Below are positions 18,432 through 27,377 of a stretch of 64,000 nt of DNA, in pieces. The stretch is from Sphingomonas sp. Leaf407. GTDB lineage: Bacteria > Pseudomonadota > Alphaproteobacteria > Sphingomonadales > Sphingomonadaceae. The DNA lies in contig NZ_LMQO01000003.1 in assembly GCF_001425385.1 (NCBI RefSeq), positions 62,001 through 126,000 of the forward strand, written 5' to 3'. The position numbers and the translations under genes were made by a program. Below the pieces are notes generated by a model. It made no database searches and was not told where the DNA came from. It saw only the letters and a program-made list of their open reading frames with translations. Position 1 is the first letter of the stretch; the number at the start of each line of letters is the position of its first letter.

Positions 18432-20084
18432 CTATCGCGCGCGGATCGCGGCGATGGTGGTGCCGTGGGTGATGACCTCGATGTCGGTTTTCAGGTGGAG
18501 CAGGCGGACGCCGCTTCGCGCCAGCGCGCGGTCGAGCGCGGGGGCGAACTCCGCCGTCGTTTCGACAGTTTCGGCCCAGCCGCCATGGGCGCGGGCGAGC
18601 GCGGCGAAATCGGGGTTGGCGAGCGCGGTGCCGCTTAGGCGCGCAGGGTATTCGCGTTCCTGGTGCATGCGGATCGTGCCGTAGCCGCCGTTGTCGACGA
18701 CGATGACGAGCAGGTCCGCGCCGTGCTGCACGGCGGTGGCGAGTTCCTGCCCGTTCATCAGGAAATCGCCGTCGCCCGCCACCGCGACCGCCAGTTTGTC
18801 CGGTTCGCGCAGCGCGGCGGCGACGGCGGCGGGGACGCCATAGCCCATCGCGCCGCAGGTCGGGGCAAGCTGCGTGCCCGACCAGCCATAATGCCAGTAG
18901 CGATGCCACCAGCCCGAGAAATTGCCCGCGCCGTTGCAGATGATCGTGTCGTGGCCCGACAGCCGCTCGCGCATCGCCGCGACGCATTGGCCGAGGTCGA
19001 GCGTGACGTCGCGCGGCGCGGGGGTCGACCATGCGAGCCATTCGGCATGGGCTTCGGCACCCGAGGGATGCGGATTGGCCGGCGGTTCGGCGCGGGCGAG
19101 CATGGCGGCGAAGGCGAACGGATCGGCGGCGACAGCGATATCGGTGCGGTAGACGCGGTCGAGTTCGGCCGGGTCCGGATGGACGTGGATCAGCGTCTGG
19201 CCCGGATGCTCGGGGGTGATGAGCGTGTAGCCGTCGGTCGTCGCCTCGCCCAGCCGCGCGCCGACGACGAGCAGCAGGTCGGCGTCCTTGATCCGCTGCA
19301 CCAATTTGGGCGAGGGGCCGTAGCCGAGGTTGCCGGCCCAGGCGCGGGTGTCGTTGGCGATGGCGTCCTGCCGGCGGAACGCGCCGGCGACGGGCAGGCC
19401 CCAGTCTTTGGCGAAGGCGGCGAAGGCGGCGCCGGTCGCCTTGTCCCACCCTGCGCCGCCGACGATCGCGACCGGGCGTTCGGCGCGGCGCAACTGACCC
19501 AGCAGATCGGCGAAGTCCGCCGGGTCGAGCGTGGCTTCGAGTTTCGCGAGCGGCGGCCGGTCGGTGGTAACGGCCTGCTCGACCAGCATGTCCTCGGGCA
19601 GCGCGATCACGACCGGGCCGGGGCGGCCGGAGGTCGCGGTGCGCCACGCGCGGGCGATATATTCGGGGATGCGCGCCGGATCGTCGATGCGCAGCACCAG
19701 CTTGGCCAAGGGAGCGAACATCGTCAGGAAATCAACTTCCTGAAACCCTTCGCGGTCGCGATTGCCACGGTCGACATCGCCGATGAACAGCAGCATCGGC
19801 ACCGAATCCTGCATCGCGACATGCACCCCGATCGAGGCATTGGTCGCCCCCGGTCCGCGCGTGACGAAGGCGACGCCGGGCTTGCCCGTAAGCACCGCAT
19901 CGGCACAGGCCATGAAGCCGACGCCGCCTTCCTGCCGGCAGGTCACGAGATTGATGGCGGGCGTGTCGTGCAGCGCGTCGAGCACCGCGAGGAAGCTTTC
20001 GCCCGGAACGTGGAAGATGCGGTCGCAACCATGGATGCGCAGCGCGTCGACGAGGATGCGGCCGCCGGGTCGTGGACTTGTCAT
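18432..20084 (-). CDS. Thiamine-diphosphate-dependent enzyme, acetolactate synthase-like
   Basis: A 550-residue enzyme with the three-domain layout of the acetolactate synthase/pyruvate decarboxylase family. The N-terminal domain has HVPGES and the activating Glu52 (CRQEGG). The middle domain is at about 190-320. The C-terminal ThDP motif is GDGDFLMNG ... DNGGYG. The substrate cannot be read from the sequence. No regulatory ilvN subunit gene follows and no ilv gene is near, so a biosynthetic acetolactate synthase is unlikely; a decarboxylase or ligase on a 2-oxo acid is possible. It is divergent from scoA across 125 bases. Confidence 0.9.
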   Translation of the reverse strand: MTSPRPGGRILVDALRIHGCDRIFHVPGESFLAVLDALHDTPAINLVTCRQEGGVGFMACADAVLTGKPGVAFVTRGPGATNASIGVHVAMQDSVPMLLFIGDVDRGNRDREGFQEVDFLTMFAPLAKLVLRIDDPARIPEYIARAWRTATSGRPGPVVIALPEDMLVEQAVTTDRPPLAKLEATLDPADFADLLGQLRRAERPVAIVGGAGWDKATGAAFAAFAKDWGLPVAGAFRRQDAIANDTRAWAGNLGYGPSPKLVQRIKDADLLLVVGARLGEATTDGYTLITPEHPGQTLIHVHPDPAELDRVYRTDIAVAADPFAFAAMLARAEPPANPHPSGAEAHAEWLAWSTPAPRDVTLDLGQCVAAMRERLSGHDTIICNGAGNFSGWWHRYWHYGWSGTQLAPTCGAMGYGVPAAVAAALREPDKLAVAVAGDGDFLMNGQELATAVQHGADLLVIVVDNGGYGTIRMHQEREYPARLSGTALANPDFAALARAHGGWAETVETTAEFAPALDRALARSGVRLLHLKTDIEVITHGTTIAAIRAR

Positions 20085-20209
20085 GACCCCACGCTATCGC
20101 CTGCGCCGGAGCAGCGCCAGTATTCGGCGAAATCGACGGCTGGTCCGGCTGCTTGACCCGGTGTGGCCGCCATGCCTAATCCGCGTCGAGCGACCAGAGG
20201 AGAGAGCGA

Positions 20210-20911
20210 GTGAAGAAGCTGTACCCCGATGCCACGGCGGCGCTGGACGGATTGCTCCACGACGGCATGACGATCTGCGCGGGCGGCTTCGGCCTGTGCG
20301 GCATCCCCGAACGGCTGATTGACGCGATCGAGGCGTCGGGCGTCCAGCGCCTGACCATCGCCAGCAACAACGCCGGGATCGACGGGCAGGGTCTGGGCAA
20401 GCTGCTGCGCAGCCGACAGGTCGCCAAGATGATCTCGAGCTATGTCGGCGAGAACAAGGAGTTCGAGCGGCAGTATCTCTCGGGCGAGCTGGAGGTCGAG
20501 TTCTGCCCGCAGGGCACGCTGGCCGAGCGGTGTCGCGCAGGGGGGGCAGGGATTCCGGGCTTCTACACCAAGACGGGCGTCGGCACGCTGGTGGCCGAGG
20601 GCAAGGAAGTGAAGTCGTTCGACGGGGAGGACTATATCCTCGAACGCGGCATCCGCGCCGACCTGTCGATCATCAAGGGGTGGAAGGCCGACGAGAGCGG
20701 CAACCTGATCTTCCGCAAGACCGCGCGCAATTTCAACCAGCCGATGGCGACCGCCGCCAACCTCTGCGTCGCCGAGGTCGAGGAGGTGGTGCCGGTCGGC
20801 AGCCTCGATCCCGACACGATCCACCTGCCGGGCATCTATGTGAAGCGGATGATCGTCGGCAGCCCGTACGACAAGCAGATCGAGTTTCGTACCGTGCGGG
20901 AACGGGCGTGA
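20210..20911 (+). CDS. scoA: 3-oxoacid CoA-transferase subunit A
   Basis: Alpha subunit of succinyl-CoA:3-oxoacid CoA-transferase, which activates acetoacetate with CoA from succinyl-CoA. The 233 residues carry the [15 protein letters not shown] motif for CoA binding near residue 25 and [15 protein letters not shown] near residue 55. The start is a GTG at 20210 with AGGAGAG upstream. Its partner scoB normally follows at once, but here they are about 1 kb apart with an acid phosphatase gene between. Confidence 0.97.
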   Translation: MKKLYPDATAALDGLLHDGMTICAGGFGLCGIPERLIDAIEASGVQRLTIASNNAGIDGQGLGKLLRSRQVAKMISSYVGENKEFERQYLSGELEVEFCPQGTLAERCRAGGAGIPGFYTKTGVGTLVAEGKEVKSFDGEDYILERGIRADLSIIKGWKADESGNLIFRKTARNFNQPMATAANLCVAEVEEVVPVGSLDPDTIHLPGIYVKRMIVGSPYDKQIEFRTVRERA

Positions 20912-20944
20912 TGCGGTTGGACGAGCGTGTTCCGCAACCACGCC

Positions 20945-21038
20945 TTCACCCCGGACCTGTTCCGGGGGCCGCTGATCCACGGCCACAACGCGCGTTGCTT
21001 TCGCAGCACGGTGGACCCCGGAACAAGTCCGAGGTGAC
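20945..21038. repeat. Paired palindromic repeat between scoA and the phosphatase gene
   Basis: A 26-base arm at 20945-20970 (TTCACCCCGGACCTGTTCC...) faces an inverted copy at 21013-21038, ending AAGTCCGAGGTGAC, with four or five mismatches. It has the same layout as the doublets near arsC and ahpD but a different sequence. It ends 13 bases before the phosphatase start. Confidence 0.75.
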
Positions 21039-21051
21039 GATGGGGCGGGGG

Positions 21052-21942
21052 ATGATCCGCGCGCTTGCTACAGGCGCTGCGGCGTTCGCGCTGTCGGGGT
21101 GTGTCGTCGCGGTCGGCAACCAGTCGGCCCCGCCTGCCCCCGCGACCGTCGCGGGCGTGCCGGCGGGGATGCAGTATCTCTATGGATCGGGCGAGGCGGC
21201 GGCGGCCAGTCGCCAGACCTATGCCGCGCTGGTGCGCTATGTGCAGCAATATCAGCGTGACCGCATGACGCTGCGCCGGATGCCGTTGCAGGCGGTGCTG
21301 ACGCCCGGCGCGACGCTGGCCGAGCCGGGGCAACTGCCCTGCACCGGGCCGGCCGCCGTGGTGTTCGACGTCGACGAAACCGTGCTGCTGAACACCGGTT
21401 ATGAATATTCCGACGCGCGCGGCGGGCTGTCGTACGATGCGACGCGCTGGGAACGGTGGGAGCGGTCCGACGGACGCGCGACGCAGGCAGTGCCGGGCGC
21501 GGTCGAGGCGCTGGCGGCGCTCAGGGCGGCGGGGGCGACCGTGGTGTTCAACTCCAACCGCAACGCCGCGACCGCACGGTTCACCGAAGCGGCGCTCGAT
21601 CGGGCGGGCCTCGGCCCGGCGAAGCATGGCGAAACACTGTTCCTGAAAGGCGACACGCCGGGCGGGTCGGCCAAGGACGCGCGCCGGGCGATGATCGCGA
21701 AGCGCTATTGCGTCGTGGCGCTGGTCGGCGATCAGCTCGGCGATTTCAGCGACCTGTTCAACGCCGGGCTGAAACCGGCCGAGCGGCGCGCGGCGGCCAA
21801 TGCGCCGGCGATTGCCTCGCTGTGGGGCAATGGCTGGTTCGTGCTGCCCAACCCCGTCTATGGCACCGCGCTGGCGGGCGATTTCGACGATGTGTTCCCC
21901 AATGATCTGCGCTGGAGCGATCCCGGCGCGCGCAAGGAGTAA
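21052..21942 (+). CDS. HAD-type acid phosphatase, outer-envelope lipoprotein (class B/P4-like)
   Basis: A 296-residue protein of the acid phosphatase class B/lipoprotein e(P4) group of the HAD superfamily. The N-terminus is a lipoprotein signal with lipobox LSGC (Cys17), so it is exported. The catalytic motif VFDVDETVLLN has Asp106 and Asp108, followed by VVFNSNRNA (motif II) and VALVGDQLGDF (motif IV). Family members dephosphorylate nucleotides such as NMN or 5'-nucleotides outside the cell. I preferred the ATG at 21052 to the one at 21040, which falls in the edge of the repeat. It sits between scoA and scoB with no obvious metabolic link. Confidence 0.9.
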   Translation: MIRALATGAAAFALSGCVVAVGNQSAPPAPATVAGVPAGMQYLYGSGEAAAASRQTYAALVRYVQQYQRDRMTLRRMPLQAVLTPGATLAEPGQLPCTGPAAVVFDVDETVLLNTGYEYSDARGGLSYDATRWERWERSDGRATQAVPGAVEALAALRAAGATVVFNSNRNAATARFTEAALDRAGLGPAKHGETLFLKGDTPGGSAKDARRAMIAKRYCVVALVGDQLGDFSDLFNAGLKPAERRAAANAPAIASLWGNGWFVLPNPVYGTALAGDFDDVFPNDLRWSDPGARKE

Positions 21943-21948
21943 GCCCGC

Positions 21949-22584
21949 ATGGCATGGACCCGCGACGAAATGGCGGCACGCGCCGCGCGCGAGCTGAAGG
22001 ACGGTTTCTACGTCAACCTCGGCATCGGCATCCCGACGCTGGTGGCGAATCATATCCCCGAGGGGGTCGAGGTGACGCTCCAGTCGGAGAACGGGATGCT
22101 CGGCATCGGGCCGTTCCCTTACGCCGGCGAGGAGGACCCCGACCTGATCAACGCCGGCAAGCAGACGATCAGCGAACTGCCGCAGTCGGCCTATTTCAGC
22201 AGCGCCGACAGTTTCGCGATGATCCGCGGCGGGCACATCGACCTGACCGTGCTGGGCGCGATGGAAGTGGCCGAGAACGGTGACATCGCCAACTGGATGA
22301 TTCCGGGCAAGATGGTGAAGGGCATGGGCGGGGCGATGGACCTCGTCGCCGGGGTGAAGAAGATCATCGTGGTGATGGAGCACACCTCCAAGAACGGCGA
22401 TGCGAAGTTCATCCCCGCATGCACGCTGCCGCTGACCGGCAAGGGCGTGGTCGACATGATCGTCACCGATCTGGCGGTGTTCCAGCGGGCGGACCATGAC
22501 AGCCCGTTCCGGCTGATCGAATGCGCGCCGGGCGTGACGCGCGAGGATGTTCGGGCCAAAACCACCGCGGCCTATGTTGAGTAG
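21949..22584 (+). CDS. scoB: 3-oxoacid CoA-transferase subunit B
   Basis: Beta subunit of the CoA-transferase. It carries the catalytic glutamate in [10 protein letters not shown] (Glu47), which forms the covalent CoA thioester. The 211 residues show the usual [13 protein letters not shown] opening and [14 protein letters not shown] and [15 protein letters not shown] blocks. It starts only six bases after the phosphatase stop, so it is likely read with the upstream genes. It would pair with ScoA encoded 1 kb upstream. Confidence 0.98.
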   Translation: MAWTRDEMAARAARELKDGFYVNLGIGIPTLVANHIPEGVEVTLQSENGMLGIGPFPYAGEEDPDLINAGKQTISELPQSAYFSSADSFAMIRGGHIDLTVLGAMEVAENGDIANWMIPGKMVKGMGGAMDLVAGVKKIIVVMEHTSKNGDAKFIPACTLPLTGKGVVDMIVTDLAVFQRADHDSPFRLIECAPGVTREDVRAKTTAAYVE

Positions 22585-22591
22585 GAAAGCC

Positions 22592-22821
22592 GGGTTCACG
22601 CGAGGGCGTTGAGACGCGAAGGTGGAAGGGTTGTTCGCGCGGAGGCGCGGAGGTGCGGGAAGAAGGTAGTTTTCGCGCAGAGGCGCAGAGGCGCGGAGAG
22701 GTTGCGTTCCGGGCGGCTGTGGTTTGTCGGGCGAAGCCTTTATGTTCGTTGCGGCGGGGGTGAAGGGTCGCTGTCGCGACTGTCTTGTGCCGCACACGGT
22801 CTCCGCGCCTTCGCGTGAACC
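22592..22821. repeat. Dispersed GCGCAGAG palindromic repeat, copy B
   Basis: Starts GGGTTCACGCGAGGGCG just after scoB and includes TTCGCGCGGAGGCGCGGAG, then tandem GCGCAGAG units and the core TTTGTCGGGCGAAGCCTTT. It ends CGCGCCTTCGCGTGAACC. The right arm is more degenerate than in copies A and C. Confidence 0.78.
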
Positions 22822-23013
22822 AGACTATCGCCCTGCCGTATCGTGCAGCCTGACCCCCACGGTAGCGTCACCTCGACAATGGCGATGGTCATCGCCACGC
22901 CTGTCATCGCATCGGCGAACCGGTAGCGGTTTCGGGTCCCCGAACCGGGTCTTTACGCAAGGAAATGTTGCCTTGCCTTCCGATCGGGCGCGTTTTCGGT
23001 TAACGGCAGGGCC
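22822..23013. other. Upstream region of leuC
   Basis: About 190 bases between repeat copy B and leuC. I see no gene here. It contains a short palindrome (GGTCCCCGAACCGGG area around 22935-22950) and should hold the leuC promoter, but no -35/-10 pair stands out and I see no leader peptide or attenuator. Confidence 0.4.
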
Positions 23014-24459
23014 ATGAGCAACACCCCGCGCACGCTGTACGAGAAAATCTGGGACGATCATGTCGTCGAACGCCGCGACGACGGCACCTGCCTGATCTAC
23101 ATCGACCGGCATCTCGTCCACGAAGTCACCAGCCCGCAGGCGTTCGCCGGGCTGCGTGCCGCCGGGCGGCGGGTGCGCCGGCCCGACCTGACGCTGGCGG
23201 TGCCCGACCATAATCTGCCGACGACCGCGCGCAGGGATGCGGCGGGCAACCGGTTGCCGATCGCCGATCCGGCGAGCGCCAGCCAGTTGGCGGCGCTGGA
23301 GGCGAACGCACCCGATTTCGGCATCCGCTATATCGACGCGACGGCGGCCGAGCAGGGGATCGTCCATGTCGTGGGGCCGGAACAGGGCTTCACCCTGCCG
23401 GGCACGACGCTGGTCTGCGGCGACAGCCATACCAGCGCGCACGGGGCGCTGGGCGCGCTGGCGTTCGGCATCGGCACCAGCGAGGTCGAGCATGTGCTGG
23501 CCACGCAGACGTTGCTGCTGCAACCGTCCAAGACGATGGAGATCCGCGTCGACGGGACGCTGGGCTATGGCGTGTCGGCCAAGGACGTGGTGCTGGCGAT
23601 CATCGGCAAGACGGGTGCTGCGGGCGGCACCGGCTATGTCGTCGAATATACCGGTGAGGTCATTCGTGCCCTGTCGGTCGAGGGGCGGCTGACGGTCAGC
23701 AACATGTCGATCGAGGGTGGCGCGCGTGCCGGCCTGATCGCGCCCGACGAAACGACCTTCGCCTATCTGAAAGGCCGGCCGATGGCGCCCAAGGGCGCGG
23801 ACTGGGACCGGGCGGTCGAATACTGGCGGACGCTGCCGACCGACGTGGGCGCGGTGTACGACAAGGTCGTGCGCCTCCACGCCAGCGACATCGCGCCGTC
23901 GCTGACCTGGGGGACCAGCCCCGAGGACGTGGTGCCGATCACCGGCGTCGTGCCGTCGCCCGACAGCTTCGCCGATCCGAGCAAGCGCGTCGCGGCGCAG
24001 AAGTCGCTCGATTACATGGGGCTGACGCCGGGCACGCGGATGCAGGATGTGCCGGTCAGCTATATCTTCATCGGCAGTTGCACCAACAGCCGGATCGAGG
24101 ATCTGCGCGCCGCCGCCAGCGTGGTGAAGGGGCGGCGGGTCGCAGGCGGCGTGAAGCAGGCGCTGGTCGTGCCCGGATCGGGGCTGGTCAAGCGGCAGGC
24201 CGAGGCCGAGGGGCTCGACCGCATCTTTACCGAGGCGGGGTTCGAGTGGCGCGAGCCGGGCTGTTCGATGTGTCTGGCGATGAATCCCGACAAGGTGCCG
24301 CCGGGCGAACGCTGCGCTTCCACCAGCAACCGCAATTTCGTAGGGCGGCAGGGACCGGGTGCCCGCACCCACCTGCTCAGCCCCGCCATGGCGGCGGCGG
24401 CGGCGGTGACGGGGCGGCTGGCCGATGTGCGCGAACTGGTGACGGAGCAGATGGCATGA
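23014..24459 (+). CDS. leuC: 3-isopropylmalate dehydratase, large subunit
   Basis: Aconitase-family large subunit of the isomerase that converts 2- to 3-isopropylmalate in leucine biosynthesis. The 481 residues carry the three [4Fe-4S] ligands Cys356 (GSCTNSR), Cys417 and Cys420 (GCSMCLAMN). Other landmarks are [14 protein letters not shown] and [10 protein letters not shown]. Its small subunit, leuD, is normally adjacent but here lies about 0.95 kb further on. The TGA stop overlaps the ATG of the small ORF by four bases (ATGA). Confidence 0.98.
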   Translation: MSNTPRTLYEKIWDDHVVERRDDGTCLIYIDRHLVHEVTSPQAFAGLRAAGRRVRRPDLTLAVPDHNLPTTARRDAAGNRLPIADPASASQLAALEANAPDFGIRYIDATAAEQGIVHVVGPEQGFTLPGTTLVCGDSHTSAHGALGALAFGIGTSEVEHVLATQTLLLQPSKTMEIRVDGTLGYGVSAKDVVLAIIGKTGAAGGTGYVVEYTGEVIRALSVEGRLTVSNMSIEGGARAGLIAPDETTFAYLKGRPMAPKGADWDRAVEYWRTLPTDVGAVYDKVVRLHASDIAPSLTWGTSPEDVVPITGVVPSPDSFADPSKRVAAQKSLDYMGLTPGTRMQDVPVSYIFIGSCTNSRIEDLRAAASVVKGRRVAGGVKQALVVPGSGLVKRQAEAEGLDRIFTEAGFEWREPGCSMCLAMNPDKVPPGERCASTSNRNFVGRQGPGARTHLLSPAMAAAAAVTGRLADVRELVTEQMA

Positions 24460-24578
24460 AGCGGGTGTTGATGGCGTTGATCGCGGGCGCGGTGCTGAGC
24501 GGCATGGCGGCGGCCTATGCGTCGAGCGTGCGCCCGACGGGCAAGCCGATCACGCCGCGCGAGGATGCGCGTTCGTGA
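24456..24578 (+). CDS. 40-residue exported peptide lodged between leuC and leuD
   Basis: Unrecognised small ORF of 40 residues, overlapping leuC by four bases at its start and the lactonase-like gene by four bases at its end, so it is translationally coupled on both sides. The sequence is a signal-like segment ([20 protein letters not shown]) followed by a short polar tail with [11 protein letters not shown]. The tight double overlap is the main evidence that it is translated. It may be a short membrane peptide or only serve to couple translation. Confidence 0.6.
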   Translation: MKRVLMALIAGAVLSGMAAAYASSVRPTGKPITPREDARS

Positions 24579-25405
24579 TCGCACGGATCGCGGCGGCCGC
24601 CGCGCTGCTGCTGACGATGGGGCAGGCATCCGCTCCCAAGGCGGCCGACGTCGAGCTGTGGCGGCTGGATTGTGGCGGCGTGCAGGTCAACGACCTCAAC
24701 GCCTTTTCCGACACGCTGGCCTATACCGGCCGGACCAAGCGGCTGGTCGCGAGCTGTTATCTGATCCGGCATGGCGGCGACTATATGCTGTGGGACACCG
24801 GGCTGCCCGAGGCGGTGCTGGGCAAGGCGCCGAACAACAGCGAAGCGATGTCGCCGGTGCTGACCACCACGATCAAGCGGCAACTGGCGCGGATCGGCGT
24901 CGCGCCCGAAAAGATCGGCCGCGTCGGCATCAGCCATTATCATTTCGACCATAGCGGGCAGGCGGCGGGCTTTCCCGGCGCAACGCTGCTGATCGGGCAG
25001 GGCGACATCGACGCGCTGAAAGCCGGCAAGCCGGGGACGAGCGCCGAACCGCTGAAACCATGGTTCGGCGGCGGATCGAGGATCGAGGGCGTGGCGGGCG
25101 ACAAGGACGTGTTCGGCGACGGCACCGTCACGATGCTGGCCATGCCCGGCCACACGCCGGGGCATCATGCGCTGCTGGTACGGTTGAAGGGCAAAGGGCC
25201 GGTGCTGATTTCGGGCGATACCGCGCATTTCCGCGAGAATTACGACAGCAATGGCGTGCCGCCGTTCAACGTCGATCGCGCGCAGTCGCTCGCCTCGCTC
25301 GACCGGTTCAAGCGGCTGGCCGGCAATACGAAGGCGACGGTGATTCTCCAGCACGAGGCGGGAGACGTGGCGAAGCTGCCCGCCTTCCCGGCATCGGCCC
25401 GCTGA
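24575..25405 (+). CDS. Exported MBL-fold lactonase-like protein (N-acyl homoserine lactonase family)
   Basis: A 276-residue metallo-beta-lactamase-fold hydrolase. The metal motif is HxHxDH at His121, His123, Asp125 and His126, with later MPGHTPGHH and the Asp of SGDTAHF as further ligands. The N-terminus is a signal sequence ending near ASA. This is the layout of the AttM/AiiA lactonase group, which can open homoserine-lactone rings, but many homologues act on other lactones. The start is a GTG at 24575. It lies inside leuC-leuD with overlaps on both sides. Confidence 0.85.
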   Translation: MIARIAAAAALLLTMGQASAPKAADVELWRLDCGGVQVNDLNAFSDTLAYTGRTKRLVASCYLIRHGGDYMLWDTGLPEAVLGKAPNNSEAMSPVLTTTIKRQLARIGVAPEKIGRVGISHYHFDHSGQAAGFPGATLLIGQGDIDALKAGKPGTSAEPLKPWFGGGSRIEGVAGDKDVFGDGTVTMLAMPGHTPGHHALLVRLKGKGPVLISGDTAHFRENYDSNGVPPFNVDRAQSLASLDRFKRLAGNTKATVILQHEAGDVAKLPAFPASAR

Positions 25406-25995
25406 TGGAACCGGTGGTTCATGTCGAGGGGCGCGCCTATCCGTGGGGCGCCAAGAATATCGACACCGACATCATCATCCCGGCGCACTGGCTGAAAACC
25501 ACGACGCGCGAGGGGCTGGGCAAGGGCGCGTTCGAAAGCGTGCGCGCTGAGCCGGGCAATCTGTTCGACGATCCGCGCTATGCCGGCGCGCCGGTGCTGA
25601 TCGCGGGTGAGAATTTCGGCTGCGGCTCCAGTCGCGAACATGCCGCATGGGCGCTGGGCGACATGGGTGTCCGCGCAGTGATCGCACCGAGCTTCTCCGA
25701 CATTTTTTCGGGCAACGCGATCAAGAACGGGATCGTAACGGTCGTGCTGCCGCAGGACGCGGTCGACCGGCTGGTCGAGGTGGCGCGCGAGCATACGGTC
25801 GCGATCGATCTTGAGACGATGACGGTGACGACGCCGTTTCAGGATCGTTTTCCGTTCGAACTCGACCCGTTCCGGCGCAAATGCCTGATCGAAGGGCTCG
25901 ACGAGATCGGCATGACGCTGGCGCGGGATACGGCGATCGGCGGCTATGAGGCGCAGGTCGCGACGGCGCGGCCGTGGCTGAACAGCGGTGGCTGA
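25405..25995 (+). CDS. leuD: 3-isopropylmalate dehydratase, small subunit
   Basis: Small subunit of the leucine-pathway isomerase, forming the swivelling domain over the LeuC active site. The 196 residues show [16 protein letters not shown] near residue 17 and the conserved [16 protein letters not shown] loop near residue 70. The ATG at 25405 overlaps the stop of the lactonase-like gene by one base (TGATG), so all four genes from leuC to leuD are read together. Confidence 0.97.
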   Translation: MEPVVHVEGRAYPWGAKNIDTDIIIPAHWLKTTTREGLGKGAFESVRAEPGNLFDDPRYAGAPVLIAGENFGCGSSREHAAWALGDMGVRAVIAPSFSDIFSGNAIKNGIVTVVLPQDAVDRLVEVAREHTVAIDLETMTVTTPFQDRFPFELDPFRRKCLIEGLDEIGMTLARDTAIGGYEAQVATARPWLNSGG

Positions 25996-26060
25996 CGCTA
26001 CGGCGTTGCACGGGGGCGTCGGCGGACCTATCTGGTGCGTAACGACCACAGGGGACCGCC

Positions 26061-26384
26061 ATGACCATGTTCGACGACCGGGAACGCGCTTTCGAGGCGA
26101 AATTCGCTCGCGACGGTGAGATGGCGTTCCGCGTGACCGCGCGGCGCAACCGGTTGCTGGGGCATTGGGCAGCAGGGCGCATGGGGCTTACCCCGGAAGA
26201 AACCGATTCCTATGCGACCGCCGTCGTGCAGGCCGATTTCGAGGAAGTCGGCGACGAGGACGTGGTGCGCAAGCTGGTGTCGGACCTGACCGCCGCCGGC
26301 GTATCCTTCGAGGAAGCCGAGATTCGGCAGGCGATGGCCGATGCCGCGGTCGAGGCGCGTCGCCAGTTGCTGGAGAGCATGTGA
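26061..26384 (+). CDS. F1-ATPase inhibitor, zeta subunit (DUF1476)
   Basis: A 107-residue helical protein of the alphaproteobacterial DUF1476 family, known in Paracoccus denitrificans as the zeta subunit that inhibits F1F0-ATPase hydrolysis. It has the opening FDDRERAFEAKFARDGE and a four-helix layout with AARRNRLLGHWAAGRMG-type sequence near residue 30. It is followed by bolA and grxD in one direction with very small gaps. Confidence 0.94.
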   Translation: MTMFDDRERAFEAKFARDGEMAFRVTARRNRLLGHWAAGRMGLTPEETDSYATAVVQADFEEVGDEDVVRKLVSDLTAAGVSFEEAEIRQAMADAAVEARRQLLESM

Positions 26385-26385
26385 C

Positions 26386-26622
26386 ATGCCGATGGCAGCC
26401 GAAGACATTCAGGCGCTGATCGTCGCCGCCATTCCCGATGCGGTGGTCGAGATCACCGATCTGGCCGGTGACGGCGACCATTATGCCGCGCGCGTGATCT
26501 CCGAACAGTTTCGTGGGCTTAGCCGCGTCGCGCAGCAGCGCGCGGTCTATGCCGCTCTGGGTGGGCGCATGGGCGGCGTGCTCCATGCGCTGCAACTGAC
26601 CACCGCCGTTCCGGCGGCCTGA
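26386..26622 (+). CDS. BolA family protein (IbaG-like)
   Basis: A 78-residue BolA-fold protein. BolA/IbaG proteins bind a [2Fe-2S] cluster with monothiol glutaredoxin and act in Fe-S or iron regulation. The helix-turn region [17 protein letters not shown] and the C-terminal His in LHALQL are visible. The ATG at 26386 starts one base after the zeta-subunit stop, and grxD follows after 11 bases, which supports the BolA-Grx4 partnership. Confidence 0.94.
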   Translation: MPMAAEDIQALIVAAIPDAVVEITDLAGDGDHYAARVISEQFRGLSRVAQQRAVYAALGGRMGGVLHALQLTTAVPAA

Positions 26623-26633
26623 GGACCAAGACC

Positions 26634-26954
26634 ATGACCGACGACACGAACGCCCGCATCGATGCGGTGGTGAAGAACAACGACGTGGTACTGTTCATGA
26701 AGGGCAGCCCGCTGTTCCCGCAATGCGGTTTCTCCAGCCGGGCGGTGGCGATCCTGAACCACCTGAACGCCGAATTCGAGAGCGTCGACGTGTTGCAGGA
26801 TCAGGGCATCCGGCAGGGCATCAAGGCCTATTCGGACTGGCCGACGATCCCGCAGCTCTATGTCGGCGGCGAATTCGTCGGCGGATCGGACATCATGATG
26901 GAGATGTACGAGAGCGGTGAGCTGGCCGAACTGCTGGGCGACAAGGCGGCCTGA
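26634..26954 (+). CDS. grxD: Monothiol glutaredoxin (Grx4 family)
   Basis: A 106-residue monothiol glutaredoxin with the CGFS active site at Cys31. The family forms a [2Fe-2S]-bridged homodimer, or a heterodimer with BolA, and delivers clusters. Other family blocks are [26 protein letters not shown] and [19 protein letters not shown]. It is last in the zeta-bolA-grxD unit, with a terminator about 70 bases beyond. Confidence 0.97.
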   Translation: MTDDTNARIDAVVKNNDVVLFMKGSPLFPQCGFSSRAVAILNHLNAEFESVDVLQDQGIRQGIKAYSDWPTIPQLYVGGEFVGGSDIMMEMYESGELAELLGDKAA

Positions 26955-26981
26955 GGCTCGGACTTAAGGAATAATCCTCCC

Positions 26982-27009
26982 CGTCATTCCCGCCTTCGTG
27001 GGAATGACG
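26982..27009. repeat. Single REP-type palindrome after grxD
   Basis: CGTCATTCCC (26982-26991) pairs perfectly with GGGAATGACG (27000-27009). It is the same core as the arm of the first doublet near arsC (14381-14408), present here once. Confidence 0.75.
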
Positions 27010-27024
27010 AAAGAGAACGATATG

Positions 27025-27058
27025 GCCCGGCGGCACGGTGGTGCGGTCGGGCTTTTTG
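27025..27058 (+). terminator. Terminator of the zeta-bolA-grxD unit
   Basis: GCCCG...GCAC pairs with GTGC...CGGGC with an internal mismatch, followed by TTTTT. It ends the plus-strand operon. Confidence 0.75.
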
Positions 27059-27083
27059 CTATGCGGTGGGGAGGCCCCGGGTT

Positions 27084-27118
27084 GGGCGGATCGGCGACTG
27101 GAGAAAACCGATCCGCCC
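27084..27118. repeat. Perfect inverted repeat in the grxD-chrA gap
   Basis: GGGCGGATCGG (27084-27094) and CCGATCCGCCC (27108-27118) are perfect 11-base arms around a 13-base loop. No T-run follows on either strand. The role is unknown; it lies in a 423-base gene-free stretch that otherwise holds the REP, terminator and the G-rich palindrome below. Confidence 0.65.
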
Positions 27119-27265
27119 GTCGAGGCGCGAACGCATCGGGGTACGCGATAGGATGCAGTCGGCGTGCCAGTTGCCGGGGGTGGCGGATTTGCGCCGGGTG
27201 TAATCGTTAACGCGGTTCGGCGGGGTGGCGCGATCGTAAGATTTTCCGACAGTGTCCGTACTCCC

Positions 27266-27363
27266 CTCCCTGACAAGGGAGGGGTTGGGGGTGGGTAGGC
27301 TTGGGGCGGGTGCCGGCGTTCCCTCGCGGGCCGACCCACCCCCGGCCCCTCCCTGCCAGGGAG
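27266..27363. repeat. G-rich inverted repeat between grxD and chrA
   Basis: The left arm at 27266-27296 (CTCCCTGACAAGGGAGGGG...) faces the right arm at 27334-27363 (...CCCTCCCTGCCAGGGAG). Each arm contains a small CTCCCTG/CAGGGAG palindrome and the two arms also pair with each other through GGGGGTGGGT/ACCCACCCCC. It is a third type of intergenic palindrome, 14 bases from the end of chrA. Confidence 0.75.
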
Positions 27364-27377
27364 AAGAGATTGGCGCG

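Noticed and set aside
18663..20156. A 497-codon plus-strand frame across the thiamine-diphosphate gene
   Set aside because: It lies antisense to a clear enzyme gene, is Arg/Gly/Asp-rich without domains and lacks a sensible ribosome site.
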